Assembly (NCBI GenBank): GCA_024234075.1 | Contig: JACKOV010000002.1 | Span: 620,001-684,000, forward strand | From: Nevskiaceae bacterium | GTDB lineage: Bacteria; Pseudomonadota; Gammaproteobacteria; Steroidobacterales; Steroidobacteraceae | Direction of reading: 5' to 3' | Length of the DNA: 64,000 nt | Part shown: one piece after another, positions 34,408 through 43,678 of the stretch | How the letters are laid out: the number at the start of each line of letters is the position of its first letter | Numbering within the stretch: position 1 is the first letter of the stretch | Position numbers and translations under genes: made by a program | Notes under the pieces: model-generated | Told to the model about the DNA's origin: nothing | What the model saw: the letters and a program-made list of their open reading frames with translations, nothing else | The model's database searches: none

Positions 34408-35529
34408 TCAGCGGCCGAACAGCCCCTTCAAGGCGTCCTTGCCCTTCTTCATGGCGTCCTTGGCCTTGTCGGTTGCTTTCTGTGAACCCTCTGCCGTGCC
34501 GTCGTCCGCGGTGTTGTCTGCCGTGTCGTTTGCGCCGGCATCAACCGTGCCGGCGCTCGTGCCGGTGGCAGAACGCGTCGCGGAAGACGTGGCGGCGCCG
34601 CTGTCTGATTCCGCAGTCGCGGCCGCTGCGCGCAGCGAGCCTCCCCCAGCGGCGTAGGCCGCGCAAAAGTCCTTCCACGCGGGGGCGACCGGCACGGTGA
34701 AGCCGCGACCGGCGCATTCGCGCTGCGCGATCGGCCTGGCGAGCTCCGGGCAGTCTTCGGCGAAGAACGTCCAGGCCTTTTGCGACTGCGCGTTGGCGCA
34801 GTGCTGCGTGCGCACCGTCTCGGGCGCGAAGCCACAGAGCTTGCCCGTGTCGATCAAGGCCGTGCGCATGAGCTCGCGTTCGGTGCCGCTGTTGGCCGGC
34901 AGCCTCGCAGCCCGCCGCTGCTCGCGGGCGAGCAGGTTGTAGCCGTTCATCGATTTCGCCTGGCTGCAGAAGGCATTGATGGCGGCCTTGTCGTCCTTGC
35001 AGGTCACTGCAGCCGGGCCGACGAACATCCGCCAATTGACCTCGCGGGCACTGGCCATGCAAGCCTGCGCCTGCTGGGCGGCGCCGTCGGCCATGGCCTT
35101 GTTGAACTTGCGCAGCTGCGCGTTGGCGTCGCATTCGCCGGGCAGTTTTTCGCTGCTCATTGCCACGGTCATTTCGCCGTCGCTGGTCCTGGCCTGCATC
35201 CGGCCGGACCACTTGGTCGGGCTTTCCTGGGTCATTTCCATCCGGCCCGACATGCCGCTCTTGCACTGCATGTCGAAGGACGTCTTGTTGCCCTGCTGAC
35301 GCATGTTGGAGATCTGGCAGTCGTCGTTGGCCATCGGCGGCGGCTGATTTTCCTGGCCCTTCGGTGTGCAGACCTCGTTGGTCATGCCGGGCATCTTCAT
35401 GCCCATGGCCTCGATCGACATGGTCGTGCGCCAGCGTTCGCCGGGCGTCGGAGCCTGGGCCGTGACGACCTGTCCAAGCGTGATGGCCAGCAGGGCGGTG
35501 AGGGCGGGAGTTCGGAGCGAGAGATGCAC
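34408..35529 (-). CDS. DUF3617 domain periplasmic protein with extended C-terminus
   Basis: 373 residues, GTG start with GAGGG before it. Signal peptide about 1-24 (cleavage after TAQA). The DUF3617 domain (about 27-140) is recognisable from GERWRTTMSIEAMGMKMPG, the Met-rich M-x-M-P-G-M motif, and Cys residues paired in CTPKG, DDCQISNM and DMQCKSG. A middle region with further Cys pairs (about 150-290) and an Ala/Thr/Asp-rich low-complexity tail ending KKGKDALKGLFGR follow. The function of DUF3617 proteins is unknown. Downstream of the GST gene on the same strand (22 bp). Confidence 0.8.
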   Translation of the reverse strand: MHLSLRTPALTALLAITLGQVVTAQAPTPGERWRTTMSIEAMGMKMPGMTNEVCTPKGQENQPPPMANDDCQISNMRQQGNKTSFDMQCKSGMSGRMEMTQESPTKWSGRMQARTSDGEMTVAMSSEKLPGECDANAQLRKFNKAMADGAAQQAQACMASAREVNWRMFVGPAAVTCKDDKAAINAFCSQAKSMNGYNLLAREQRRAARLPANSGTERELMRTALIDTGKLCGFAPETVRTQHCANAQSQKAWTFFAEDCPELARPIAQRECAGRGFTVPVAPAWKDFCAAYAAGGGSLRAAAATAESDSGAATSSATRSATGTSAGTVDAGANDTADNTADDGTAEGSQKATDKAKDAMKKGKDALKGLFGR

Positions 35530-35550
35530 GTCGGTACCCTCGGGCGGCTT

Positions 35551-36207
35551 TCAGCCGCGGCGGCTGGCCAGAAACGCCTGCAATGCGGCCAGGTACTCCG
35601 CGATGAAACCTGCCGTCAGTGGGTCGCTGTGGCAATGTTTCCACCAGGCTCCGAGCTTCGGCAGGCCGGTGAACAGGTCGGTGATGCCGAAGTGGCTGAC
35701 GATACTGTTGGTGATCAGCAGGCTCGGCAGCATCGCGATGTCGGCCAGCGAGTACGCCGCACCGTTCGCCCAGGGACCCTGCGCGTCCATGAAGTGCTCG
35801 AGGTCGGCCAGCGCCTTGCCGAGCGCCTTCTTGCCCGCCTCGACCTCGGTCTCGTTGCGGTTGGCCGGGTTCATGTTGCGGAAGAACGGGCCGCTCTGCG
35901 GTGCGACGTACAGGTCGACGATGCGCGCCAGCAGCCGGGCATGGGCGCGCTGCAACGGATCCTGGGGCAGCACCGGCTTCTGCGGGTGGCTGTCTTCGAT
36001 GTACTCGACGATGACCATCGACTCGGCGAGGTACTTGCCGTCGACTTCGAGGGCCGGCATCTTGCCCATCGGATTCAGTGCGAGGAACTCTGCGGACTTG
36101 ATCCCGCCACCGGGTGCCGGCTCGGGCTTGAGATCGATGCCTTTGTAGCGCGCGGTGAGTACGGCGCGGGCAACATAGGGGGAGGCGAGGGACCCGTAGA
36201 GCTTCAT
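35551..36207 (-). CDS. Glutathione S-transferase family protein
   Basis: 218 residues. The N-terminal thioredoxin-like domain (1-80) opens MKLYGSLASPYVARAVLTARYKG, with the SP active-site start and PALEVDGKYLAESMVIVEYI. The C-terminal helical domain includes YSLADIAMLPSLL, the typical GST N-capping region. The likely catalytic residue is S8 or S9. The reaction (conjugation, isomerisation or peroxide reduction with glutathione) is not known. ATG 36207 starts the first beta strand. Confidence 0.88.
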   Translation of the reverse strand: MKLYGSLASPYVARAVLTARYKGIDLKPEPAPGGGIKSAEFLALNPMGKMPALEVDGKYLAESMVIVEYIEDSHPQKPVLPQDPLQRAHARLLARIVDLYVAPQSGPFFRNMNPANRNETEVEAGKKALGKALADLEHFMDAQGPWANGAAYSLADIAMLPSLLITNSIVSHFGITDLFTGLPKLGAWWKHCHSDPLTAGFIAEYLAALQAFLASRRG

Positions 36208-36302
36208 CGGTGACTCCTGGCGTACTTGTTCGACACCGTACCCGTCGGACGGTATTGCCACGTTACCAAACCGGGCGACGGTGCCCAAGGAGAACCCAAT
36301 TC

Positions 36303-37145
36303 ATGGCTCGATCCAGCGACCCACCCCCCCCCATGGCAACCGTCCCCCGGATGCGGCGGACATATTTCGAGACGCGCTATGGGCAGTTGCACGTCCACGG
36401 TGCAATGCCGACGGGGGGGGGGTTCGACGAGGCGACGACCCTGGTCTGCTTTCACCAAAGCCCGATGTCCGGCCGGGTATTTCGCGGACTGCTCGAACTG
36501 CAGGGTCGCGACCGCTCGGTCTATGCGCCGGACACGCCGGGTTTTGGCGAATCGGATCCGCCGCCGGCCCAGCCGGCGATTGCCGACTATGCGGCGGCGA
36601 TGCTCGATTTCCTCGACCAGATGCGGTTCCGCAAGGTCGACCTGCTCGGCTATCACACCGGCGCGCTGATCGCGGCCGAGGTCGCCCTGGCGCGCCCTGC
36701 GCTGGTGCGGCGCATCGTGATGTGCGGGGTGCCGTTGTTCACCGAAGAGGAACGGACCGCTTTCCGCCAGACGCCCTGGCCACTGCCGCCGGCCGAGGAC
36801 GGCAGCCACCTGCTGAAGGAGTGGCAGTTCAGCCAGAAGTGGCGGGGCCCCGGGGTCACGCTCGAACAGCTCGCCCGCGGCTTTGCCGAAAAGCTGCGCA
36901 ACGGACCGCAGGCCTGGTGGGGAGCGAGTGCGGCGATCGACTACCCGGCGCGCGAGCGTCTGGCACAACTGCAGATGCCGGTGCGGGTGCTGCGGCCGAA
37001 GGACGATCTCTGGGAGGCGACCGCAAGGGTAGGCGGTGTGCTGCGCGGGGCGCAGGTCATCGATCTGGCGCAGTACGGCCATGGTCTGTTCGAGGTCGCG
37101 CCCCAGGCGGTCGTCGAGGCGATCGCGGACTTCCTCAAAGGTTGA
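36303..37145 (+). CDS. Alpha/beta hydrolase with a G-Y-H-T-G nucleophile elbow
   Basis: 280 residues. The fold is shown by FHQSPMSGRVF (oxyanion strand, residues 50-60), YAPDTPGFGESDPP (74-87) and the elbow at 116-120, which reads GYHTG instead of GxSxG, putting H118 where the Ser nucleophile should be. The C-terminal His is in YGHGLFE and a likely acid in PKDDLWE. A DGSHLLKEW motif matches two other genes here (45369, 53686). AGGAGA is 9 bases before ATG. The first 40 codons contain a C9 tract (36324-36332) and a G10 tract (36413-36422). Substrate unknown. Its stop overlaps the convergent DUF4272 gene by 11 nt. Confidence 0.85.
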   Translation: MARSSDPPPPMATVPRMRRTYFETRYGQLHVHGAMPTGGGFDEATTLVCFHQSPMSGRVFRGLLELQGRDRSVYAPDTPGFGESDPPPAQPAIADYAAAMLDFLDQMRFRKVDLLGYHTGALIAAEVALARPALVRRIVMCGVPLFTEEERTAFRQTPWPLPPAEDGSHLLKEWQFSQKWRGPGVTLEQLARGFAEKLRNGPQAWWGASAAIDYPARERLAQLQMPVRVLRPKDDLWEATARVGGVLRGAQVIDLAQYGHGLFEVAPQAVVEAIADFLKG

Positions 37146-37911
37146 GGTCGATCGCGTCCCACTCCCGCGCCTGGCCCAGCAGCCACAGGGTCGCATGGTG
37201 GCGCCCGCGGATGCGGCGCAAGGCCGCGTACAGCTCCTGCGGCGTGGCCGCGGCGATCGAGCGGCCACCGAGTGCCAGGTCGCCGTCCGCCGCGATCTCC
37301 AGCGGCGTGATCCCTTCGGGCCAGCTGTAGCGATCCACGGCCCAGCGGGCCAGCGAGACCGGATCGCCGCCACCCGGCGTCGTAGCGGCGGTGCGCAGCC
37401 GCCAGTGCACGGCACTGACGGCATCGAGATAGGTGCCGAGATCCTCGCGGTTGCGCAGCCGCGCCTGGGTCGGCAGTGCAGCGCCGCTATCGCCGAGCCA
37501 GCCGAGTGCGGTCGCGACCGCCGCCGCGTCGGCATCGGCATCGAAGGGCGGCAAGGGCGCGCAGCGCAAGCTCCAGGCGATCACCGCGGCCGCTTCGCCG
37601 GCTGCGGCATGGCGCTCGCGCGTGGTGCCGTCGAGCGCCCCCGCGGGAGTCTGCAGTACGCCGCGCTCGGCGGCCGAGGGTCCGGCGGCCATGCCGTGCC
37701 GTTCGAGCCATTCCAGCGACAGCTCGAGCAGATCGTCGGTGCCGGCGCGGGTTTCATCGTCGAGCACCGTACCGGGCGGCGGTTCGATCTCGATGCGCTG
37801 CGCCAGCGCGCAACAGGTCATCGCCCGGGCGACGATCCGCGACAGCGGTGGCGGTGCGGGCAGGAAACCGAACTGCAGGTTCGAACTCGGCAGGCGCGGC
37901 GGCGTGGACAT
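37135..37911 (-). CDS. DUF4272-like hypothetical protein
   Basis: 258 residues, no signal or membrane segment. The WLERHGMAAGPSAAERGVL stretch and EAAAVIAWSLRCAPLPPFD near the middle, then CALLRR-like helices, resemble DUF4272 proteins of unknown function; the match is by recollection of the pattern. An all-helical, soluble protein is expected. It precedes the MFS gene in order on the minus strand (the MFS stop is 21 bp upstream), so the two may be co-transcribed. Convergent with, and overlapping the end of, the hydrolase at 36303. Confidence 0.6.
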   Translation of the reverse strand: MSTPPRLPSSNLQFGFLPAPPPLSRIVARAMTCCALAQRIEIEPPPGTVLDDETRAGTDDLLELSLEWLERHGMAAGPSAAERGVLQTPAGALDGTTRERHAAAGEAAAVIAWSLRCAPLPPFDADADAAAVATALGWLGDSGAALPTQARLRNREDLGTYLDAVSAVHWRLRTAATTPGGGDPVSLARWAVDRYSWPEGITPLEIAADGDLALGGRSIAAATPQELYAALRRIRGRHHATLWLLGQAREWDAIDLNL

Positions 37912-37931
37912 CGATGGACGGCTCCGGACGA

Positions 37932-39110
37932 TCAGCTGCGGAGCAGCGCGGTCGCCGGTGCGGTGGGCAGACGGCGCAGCGTGAACAAGGCGAGCAGCAG
38001 CAACGGGACGCCGACCAGGTTCATGGTCGTCCAGCCGAGCGTCTCGATCGCGGGGCCGGCCAGCAGCGACGCCACCGCCTGCGAGCCGAATACCGCGAGG
38101 TCGTTGAAGCCCTGGGCGCGATGCCGCTCGTGGCTGGCATAGGTCGTGGTCAGCAGCGTGGTGGCGGCGACGAACATCAGGTTCCAGCCGAGGCCGAGCA
38201 GCACCAGCCCCAGGAAGTAGTGCACGAACGCCTGGCCGACGAATGCGGCGATGAGGATGCTCAGGAGCATCGTCACGATCCCGCCGAGGATCATGGTCTG
38301 CAGCCCGAGCAGGCGCACGATCAGCGGCGTGGCCAACGACGGCAGGTACATGCCGAGCAGGTGCGCGGAGATGACCGAAGTGGTCTGTCCGGCACTGAAA
38401 CCGTGGTGCACGTGCATGCTGATCGGGGTCGCGGTCATGATGAAACTCATCACCACGTAGGACACCAGGCCGCAGAGCACCGCGGTGCGATAGCCGGGTT
38501 CGCGCAGGATCGCGAGCAGCGGTCGGCCGGCCTCCTGCCGGGCTTCCCGGTGGACGGGGGTGTGGTCGAGGCGGGTCAGTACCAGGGCGGCGACCAGCAA
38601 CAGACCGGCGAGCACGATGAAGGAGCCGGTGAATTCCGGCCAGCCGCCGAGGCCACGCACCTGGCCGCCGAGCGTCGGCGCCACGATCGCCGCCGCCAGG
38701 GTGCCGAGCATCACGGTCGCGACTGCGCGGCTGGCCTCGTCGGGCCTGGCAAACTCGACCGCGGCGAAGCGGTACTGGTGCACCACGGCCATGTTGCAGC
38801 CGAGCAGGAAACCGCCGGCACAGAGCAGCCAGAAATTCGCGTGCGCAACCGCCCAGGCACAGAGCAGGGCCGCGGCCACCGCCAGCAACGCGCTGCCGAT
38901 CACCGTCGGCTTGCGGCCGAGGCGGTGCATCAACAGGGCCATCGGCAGCGAGGCCGAGGCGGTGCCGGCGACCGTGCAGGTCAGCGGCAGTGTCGCCAGG
39001 GCCGGCAGCGGTGCGACATGGGTGCCGACGATGCCGCCGAAGGCGAACATGGTCAGCGTGCCGCAGGCCGCAAAAGCCTGCGCCAGCGTGAGGATCCAGA
39101 CATTGCGCAT
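37932..39110 (-). CDS. MFS transporter
   Basis: 392 residues with about 12 membrane segments. It opens MRNVWILTLAQAFAACGTLTMF and has a motif-A-like loop MHRLGRKPTVIG after helix 2. The helix 4 region GCNMAVVHQYRFAAVEFA is found in MFS proteins annotated as unknown drug or metabolite exporters. The ATG at 39110 is preferred over the GTG at 39143, which adds a polar non-helical stretch. Substrate unknown. The 169 bp upstream up to 39279 hold the divergent promoters for it and the FHA gene. Confidence 0.9.
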   Translation of the reverse strand: MRNVWILTLAQAFAACGTLTMFAFGGIVGTHVAPLPALATLPLTCTVAGTASASLPMALLMHRLGRKPTVIGSALLAVAAALLCAWAVAHANFWLLCAGGFLLGCNMAVVHQYRFAAVEFARPDEASRAVATVMLGTLAAAIVAPTLGGQVRGLGGWPEFTGSFIVLAGLLLVAALVLTRLDHTPVHREARQEAGRPLLAILREPGYRTAVLCGLVSYVVMSFIMTATPISMHVHHGFSAGQTTSVISAHLLGMYLPSLATPLIVRLLGLQTMILGGIVTMLLSILIAAFVGQAFVHYFLGLVLLGLGWNLMFVAATTLLTTTYASHERHRAQGFNDLAVFGSQAVASLLAGPAIETLGWTTMNLVGVPLLLLALFTLRRLPTAPATALLRS

Positions 39111-39279
39111 GAACGACGGCTCGAGCGGTGGCCCGCGGGGCACCGGGATCAGGTATCGGGCGAGGCCGTTATTCTAGGGGGCCGCGGCCCGGCGTGCAGG
39201 CATGGTGCGCCGCCGCATGGTCAGGCCGGCGGAGCTGTGGCACTCTGACCATGGAAGCGAAGCCTGCAGGAACGGTGAC

Positions 39280-41679
39280 ATGTCGGGGCAGCAGCCCGAG
39301 GAAACCGGGCACGTCCGGCCCACGGATCTCGAATCGACCGCGAAGTTGCCGGTACTCGACGCGGCGACGCTGGCTACGCTCGACCTCGACGAGGACGAGC
39401 ATCACCTGCGCACCACGGTCCTGCCGCCGGAGGTGTTCAGCGACGACGGCACTCACCGTGGCATTCCGACCCTCAACGCCTCACCCGAGCTGCTGGCCGA
39501 TATGGAGGCCCGCGTCGTGGTGCGACCCGAGCTCGTGGCCGCGAGGGAGTTCGATCCGGCGTCGCTGCAGGACCGGTTGCCGTTCGTGGCGCAGGTCGAG
39601 CAGCTGCAGAGCCAGGTCGACGAACTGAATGCGGAACTGACGCGGCTCGGTCATGTGCTGGTCGACCGGGACGTGCAGCTCGGCGAGTTGCGCCAGGCAC
39701 GAGCCGTGCTGCAGGGCGAGCTCGAGCGCAGTCGCGCCCAGGCCGGGTTGCGCGAGCAGCAGCTGGAATCCGACCTCGATGCCGCGCGCCGGCTCGGCGA
39801 GGATCTCGATGCGATGCGCCGCGAGGCCGAAGCGCGCAGCGCCGCAGCCGAGGCCGAATTCGCCGCCGAGCGCGGCCGACTCGATGCCGAGCTGCGCGAG
39901 CGGCAGGAGCGGGAGCTGGCGGCCCAGCGCACTGCGCACGAACAGGCCGTCGCGGACGCGCGCGCCGCCCACCTGCGCGAGCTCGAGGCGCTGCGCCGCG
40001 GCTTCGAGACGAAATTTGCCGAGCAGCGGCAGCAGGGCGAGGCGGCGTTGGCGGTGGCGCATGCGGCCGCGGCCTCCCAGGCCGACGAGTTGAACATCGC
40101 GCTGCGCGGTACCCGTGAGGAAGTGGCGACCCTGACGCGCGAGCTCGAAGCGTTGCGCGCGCTCAAGGCGGCTGACGAGACGGCGTTGTCGCAGGCTCGT
40201 GAACGCATCGGTCTGCAGGAGCAGGAGCTCGCTGCGGCGCGGGCGGAGCGGGCTGCGGCGGAGCGGGAGGCGGCGCAGGTTGCCGATGGGCAGGCGCGCG
40301 AAATCGACCTGCTGCGGCGCGAGCTCGACGGGGTGCGCACGCTGGCGGCGACGCAGGTTGAGGCGCTGCAGGCGGCGGAGTCGCGCCGCGGGATCTGGGC
40401 CAGTCTGGTGGGCGATGCCGAAGCGGCGCACGCGGCGACGCTGGCCGAGGTGCAGGCGTCGGCCGCCGTCGAGCGCGAGCGGGCGCAGGTCGTGCAGGCA
40501 GCGCTCGAATCGCTGCAGCAGCGCCAGGGCGAGTCCGAGCAGGCGCTCCAGTCCTTGCGGCAGCAGCGGCAGGCGCTCGAGACCGCGCTCGACGCCTCGC
40601 GGCAGCGGTGCGAGTCGCTCGAGGCCGAGGTCGAAACGTCGCGGCGCAGCCAGACGGATGCCGAAGCAGGGTTGCGTGCCGAGCTCGAGGCTGCGGTGGG
40701 TCGGGCCAGTGCCGCGCAGACGCAGACCGAGGCGCTGCAGGCCGCGCTCGCGGCGGCCGAATCGTCGCGCGAGTCGTTGCGCGGCGAGCTGGAAACCGCC
40801 GGCAGCCGGTTGGCCGGGATCGAAGCCGAGTCCGCCGCGGTGCGCGAGCGCGAACAACGGCTCACCGCCGACCATGCGGCGACGGCGACTCGCGCCGCCG
40901 AGCTGGCGCGCGAGCTCGAGGCGTTGCGTGCCAGCGCCGCGGAAACGGAAACGAGGCTGCGTGCCGAGTTCGCGGAGCGGCAGCAGGAACACGAGTCACT
41001 GGCGGCACGCCATGCCGAACTGGCGGCGGAGCTGGAGCGTGCCACGGCGCTTGCCGCCGACGCGGCGGCAGGGCCGGGCGACGAACTGCGGACCTTGCAT
41101 GCCGAGTTGCGCCGCGGCGTCGAGCGGATTGCCGAACTCGAATCGGATCTGCGCGCCGCCGAAGATCAGGTCCACCGGCTCGAGGGCGAGTTGCGCCTGA
41201 AGAACGCGCGGCTCGACGACCTGATGAACAGCAGCTGGGAAGGCAGCGTGCTGGAGGGGCCGCCGGCCGCGCGCCGGCGCGACGAGCCCGCGGGACGCCA
41301 CCGGCTCGATGCGGGCCCGGCAGGCGAAGTGATCCATGCGGCCGATTCGGCGTTTTCCGGTGCGGCGTCCAGCGCCGACGGCATCACGCGCTATTTCGTG
41401 ATGATGGAGGGCGATACCGAGATCGTGCACGTGCTCGGTCGCCGCACCACCATCGGGCGCGGTCTGGACAACGACGTGCGCATCGACACCAAGTTCGTCA
41501 GCCGGCATCACGCCGTCGTACTCGTCGGTCCGAACCAGACCGTGATCGAGGATCTGCGCAGCACCAACGGAGTGCTGGTCAATGGCCGGCGGGTCACGCG
41601 GGCCGTGCTGCGTGACGGCGATCTGATCCACGTCGGCAAGACCCAGTTCCGGCTCGTGCAACGCAGCCGCGAGCGCTGA
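39280..41679 (+). CDS. Long coiled-coil protein with a C-terminal FHA domain
   Basis: 799 residues. An N-terminal acidic part (1-95) is followed by an almost unbroken Ala/Glu/Arg-rich coiled coil (about 100-670, many heptads such as LEAELER and RAELEAAV). A C-terminal FHA domain (about 704-799) has all key motifs: IGRGLDNDVRI, SRHHAVV, STNGVLVNGRRV, so it should bind phosphothreonine peptides. No signal or membrane segment. It may scaffold a kinase or a cell-envelope/cell-cycle complex. The kinase at 60325 is a possible but distant partner. ATG 39280 follows AACGGTGAC, a weak site; other starts in the frame are upstream and lack support. Confidence 0.85.
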   Translation: MSGQQPEETGHVRPTDLESTAKLPVLDAATLATLDLDEDEHHLRTTVLPPEVFSDDGTHRGIPTLNASPELLADMEARVVVRPELVAAREFDPASLQDRLPFVAQVEQLQSQVDELNAELTRLGHVLVDRDVQLGELRQARAVLQGELERSRAQAGLREQQLESDLDAARRLGEDLDAMRREAEARSAAAEAEFAAERGRLDAELRERQERELAAQRTAHEQAVADARAAHLRELEALRRGFETKFAEQRQQGEAALAVAHAAAASQADELNIALRGTREEVATLTRELEALRALKAADETALSQARERIGLQEQELAAARAERAAAEREAAQVADGQAREIDLLRRELDGVRTLAATQVEALQAAESRRGIWASLVGDAEAAHAATLAEVQASAAVERERAQVVQAALESLQQRQGESEQALQSLRQQRQALETALDASRQRCESLEAEVETSRRSQTDAEAGLRAELEAAVGRASAAQTQTEALQAALAAAESSRESLRGELETAGSRLAGIEAESAAVREREQRLTADHAATATRAAELARELEALRASAAETETRLRAEFAERQQEHESLAARHAELAAELERATALAADAAAGPGDELRTLHAELRRGVERIAELESDLRAAEDQVHRLEGELRLKNARLDDLMNSSWEGSVLEGPPAARRRDEPAGRHRLDAGPAGEVIHAADSAFSGAASSADGITRYFVMMEGDTEIVHVLGRRTTIGRGLDNDVRIDTKFVSRHHAVVLVGPNQTVIEDLRSTNGVLVNGRRVTRAVLRDGDLIHVGKTQFRLVQRSRER

Positions 41680-41747
41680 ACGCTTACCGCCCGGCCAGCG
41701 CCGTATCGGCATTTGGGCCCGCGGCCGGGCTCCGCTATGCTTCCGGG

Positions 41748-42068
41748 ATGGCAGATACCGACAGCCGTTCCAAACATCCCCCGGCGCCTGCGCCCGCGCC
41801 GGAGCCGGCGTTCTTCGACGATCCGGCGATCGACAACCTGATCGCCGTGACGCTGGAGCTCGGCGCCGAGCTCTGGGCGCAGCGCGAGCGCATGCGCGTG
41901 ATCGAGACCCTGCTGGCCGAGAAGGGTGTCGTGACGCCGGAGCTGATCGAGCAGTATCAGCCGTCCGATGCGGAGGCGGCCCGGTCCCGTACGGCGCGCG
42001 ACGCTTTCGTCAATCGCGTGTTCGGCGTCTTCGCCCGCCCGACCGTCAAGGCGACGCCCGACGGCTAG
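41748..42068 (+). CDS. Small hypothetical protein
   Basis: 106 residues. A Pro/Ala-rich N-terminus (PPAPAPAPEPAFFDD) precedes a helical core, AIDNLIAVTLELGAELWAQRERMRVIETLL, with a GVVTPELIEQYQPSDAE loop and an amphipathic C-terminal helix. I do not recognise the family. It lies 68 bp after the FHA gene and about 85 bp before ilvA, on the same strand. No export signal or Cys. Probably real because of codon usage and its place between clear genes. Confidence 0.7.
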   Translation: MADTDSRSKHPPAPAPAPEPAFFDDPAIDNLIAVTLELGAELWAQRERMRVIETLLAEKGVVTPELIEQYQPSDAEAARSRTARDAFVNRVFGVFARPTVKATPDG

Positions 42069-42153
42069 GCTCGGCGCCACACCGCGTCCTGTTCCACCCG
42101 CCCCGCGCATGATTCCTGCGACGCGGCGCCCACCCCCGGACTCCCAGGCGATC

Positions 42154-43668
42154 ATGAGCGAATACATCGAGCGGATCCTGCGGGCGCGTGTCTACGACGT
42201 CGCGATCGAATCGCCGCTCGATGCCGCGCCGCGGCTGTCGCGGCGTCTCGGCAATACCGTGCTGCTGAAGCGCGAGGATCTGCAGCCGGTCTTTTCGTTC
42301 AAGCTGCGTGGCGCCTACAACAAGATCGCCAACCTGGCCGAGCCGGTGGCGCAGCGCGGCGTGATCTGCGCCTCGGCCGGCAATCACGCGCAGGGCGTTG
42401 CGTTGGCGGCGCGCCGGCGCGGTATCCCGTCGGTGATCGTGATGCCGCAGACCACGCCGGCGATCAAGGTGCGGGCGGTGATCGACCTCGGCGGCGAGGT
42501 GATACTGCACGGCGACGACTACGACGCGGCCTACGAGCGGGCGATCGTGGTTGCGCGCGAGCGCAACATGGTGTTCGTGCATCCGTTCGACGATCCGGAC
42601 GTGATCGCCGGCCAGGGCACGATCGGCATGGAGATCGCGCGCCAGACCGGCGGCCAGCTCGACGCCGTGTTCGTGCCGGTCGGCGGCGGCGGGTTGATCG
42701 CCGGCATCGCGGTCTATCTCAAGTATCTCTATCCGCGCGTGCGCATCATCGGTGTCAACGCCGCCGATTCGACCGCGATGACCGAGTCGCTGCAGCAGGG
42801 CCGGCGTGTCGGCCTAGACAAGGTCGGCATCTTTGCCGACGGTGTCGCGGTACGTCGGGTCGGCGAGGAGACCTTCCGGCTGGCGCAGCAGCACGTCGAC
42901 GAGATGCTGACGGTCGATACCGACGAGATCTGCGCCGGCGTCCAGGACATCTTCGAAGACACACGATCGATCGTCGAGCCCGCCGGCGCGCTGGCGGTGG
43001 CGGCCATCAAGCAGTACGTCGCGCGCGAGCAGTTGCGCGACCGGCGCCTGGTGGCGATCAACTGCGGCGCAAACCTCAATTTCGACCGCCTGCGCCACAT
43101 TGCCGAACGCGCCGAAGTCGGCGCGCAGCGCGAAGCCTTGCTGGCGGTCGAGATCCCCGAGGAGCGGGGCAGCTTCCTGCGCTTCTGCCGCACGCTCGGC
43201 CAGCGCAGCGTCACCGAGTTCAACTACCGCTTCGAGAGCGCGCGCGCGGCGACCCTGTTCGTCGGGTTCGGCCTGTCGGGCGGCCGCGCCGAGCGCCAGC
43301 AGGTGATCGCCGGGTTGCGCGCCGCCGGCTACACGGTCACCGACATGACCGACAACGAGATGGCCAAGCTGCACGTGCGCTACATGGTCGGCGGCCATGC
43401 CCGCGGCCTCGAGCACGAGCGGCTGCTGCGGTTCGAGTTTCCGGAGCGTCCCGGCGCCTTGCTGCGCTTTCTCGAGGCGATCGGCTCGTGCTGGAACATC
43501 AGCCTGTTCCACTACCGCAATCACGGCTCCGATGCCGGGCGCGTGCTGGCGGGCATTCAGGTGCCGCCCGGGACGCAGGCGGATTTCATGCTGCACCTCG
43601 CCGAGCTGCACTATCCGTATACCGACGAGACGGCGAACCCGGCCTACCGTTTGTTCCTCGGTGCTTGA
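42154..43668 (+). CDS. ilvA: Biosynthetic threonine ammonia-lyase
   Basis: 504 residues, similar to E. coli IlvA (about 514). It converts threonine to 2-oxobutanoate, the first step of isoleucine synthesis. The PLP lysine is K50 in FSFKLRGAYNKI, with SAGNHAQGVA and VPVGGGGLIAGIA further on. The C-terminal half (about 330-504) carries two ACT-like regulatory subdomains (VEIPEERGSFLRFC and FEFPERPGALLRFL), so feedback control by isoleucine is expected. ATG 42154 is chosen; ATG 42109 would add 15 Pro-rich residues. Ends 10 bp before the hydrolase at 43679. Confidence 0.95.
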   Translation: MSEYIERILRARVYDVAIESPLDAAPRLSRRLGNTVLLKREDLQPVFSFKLRGAYNKIANLAEPVAQRGVICASAGNHAQGVALAARRRGIPSVIVMPQTTPAIKVRAVIDLGGEVILHGDDYDAAYERAIVVARERNMVFVHPFDDPDVIAGQGTIGMEIARQTGGQLDAVFVPVGGGGLIAGIAVYLKYLYPRVRIIGVNAADSTAMTESLQQGRRVGLDKVGIFADGVAVRRVGEETFRLAQQHVDEMLTVDTDEICAGVQDIFEDTRSIVEPAGALAVAAIKQYVAREQLRDRRLVAINCGANLNFDRLRHIAERAEVGAQREALLAVEIPEERGSFLRFCRTLGQRSVTEFNYRFESARAATLFVGFGLSGGRAERQQVIAGLRAAGYTVTDMTDNEMAKLHVRYMVGGHARGLEHERLLRFEFPERPGALLRFLEAIGSCWNISLFHYRNHGSDAGRVLAGIQVPPGTQADFMLHLAELHYPYTDETANPAYRLFLGA

Positions 43669-43678
43669 ACCGCAGCCG

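Noticed and set aside
39481..40992. Long antisense open frame over the coiled-coil FHA gene.
   Set aside because: It mirrors the biased codons of the coiled coil and has Leu/Arg runs without any fold.
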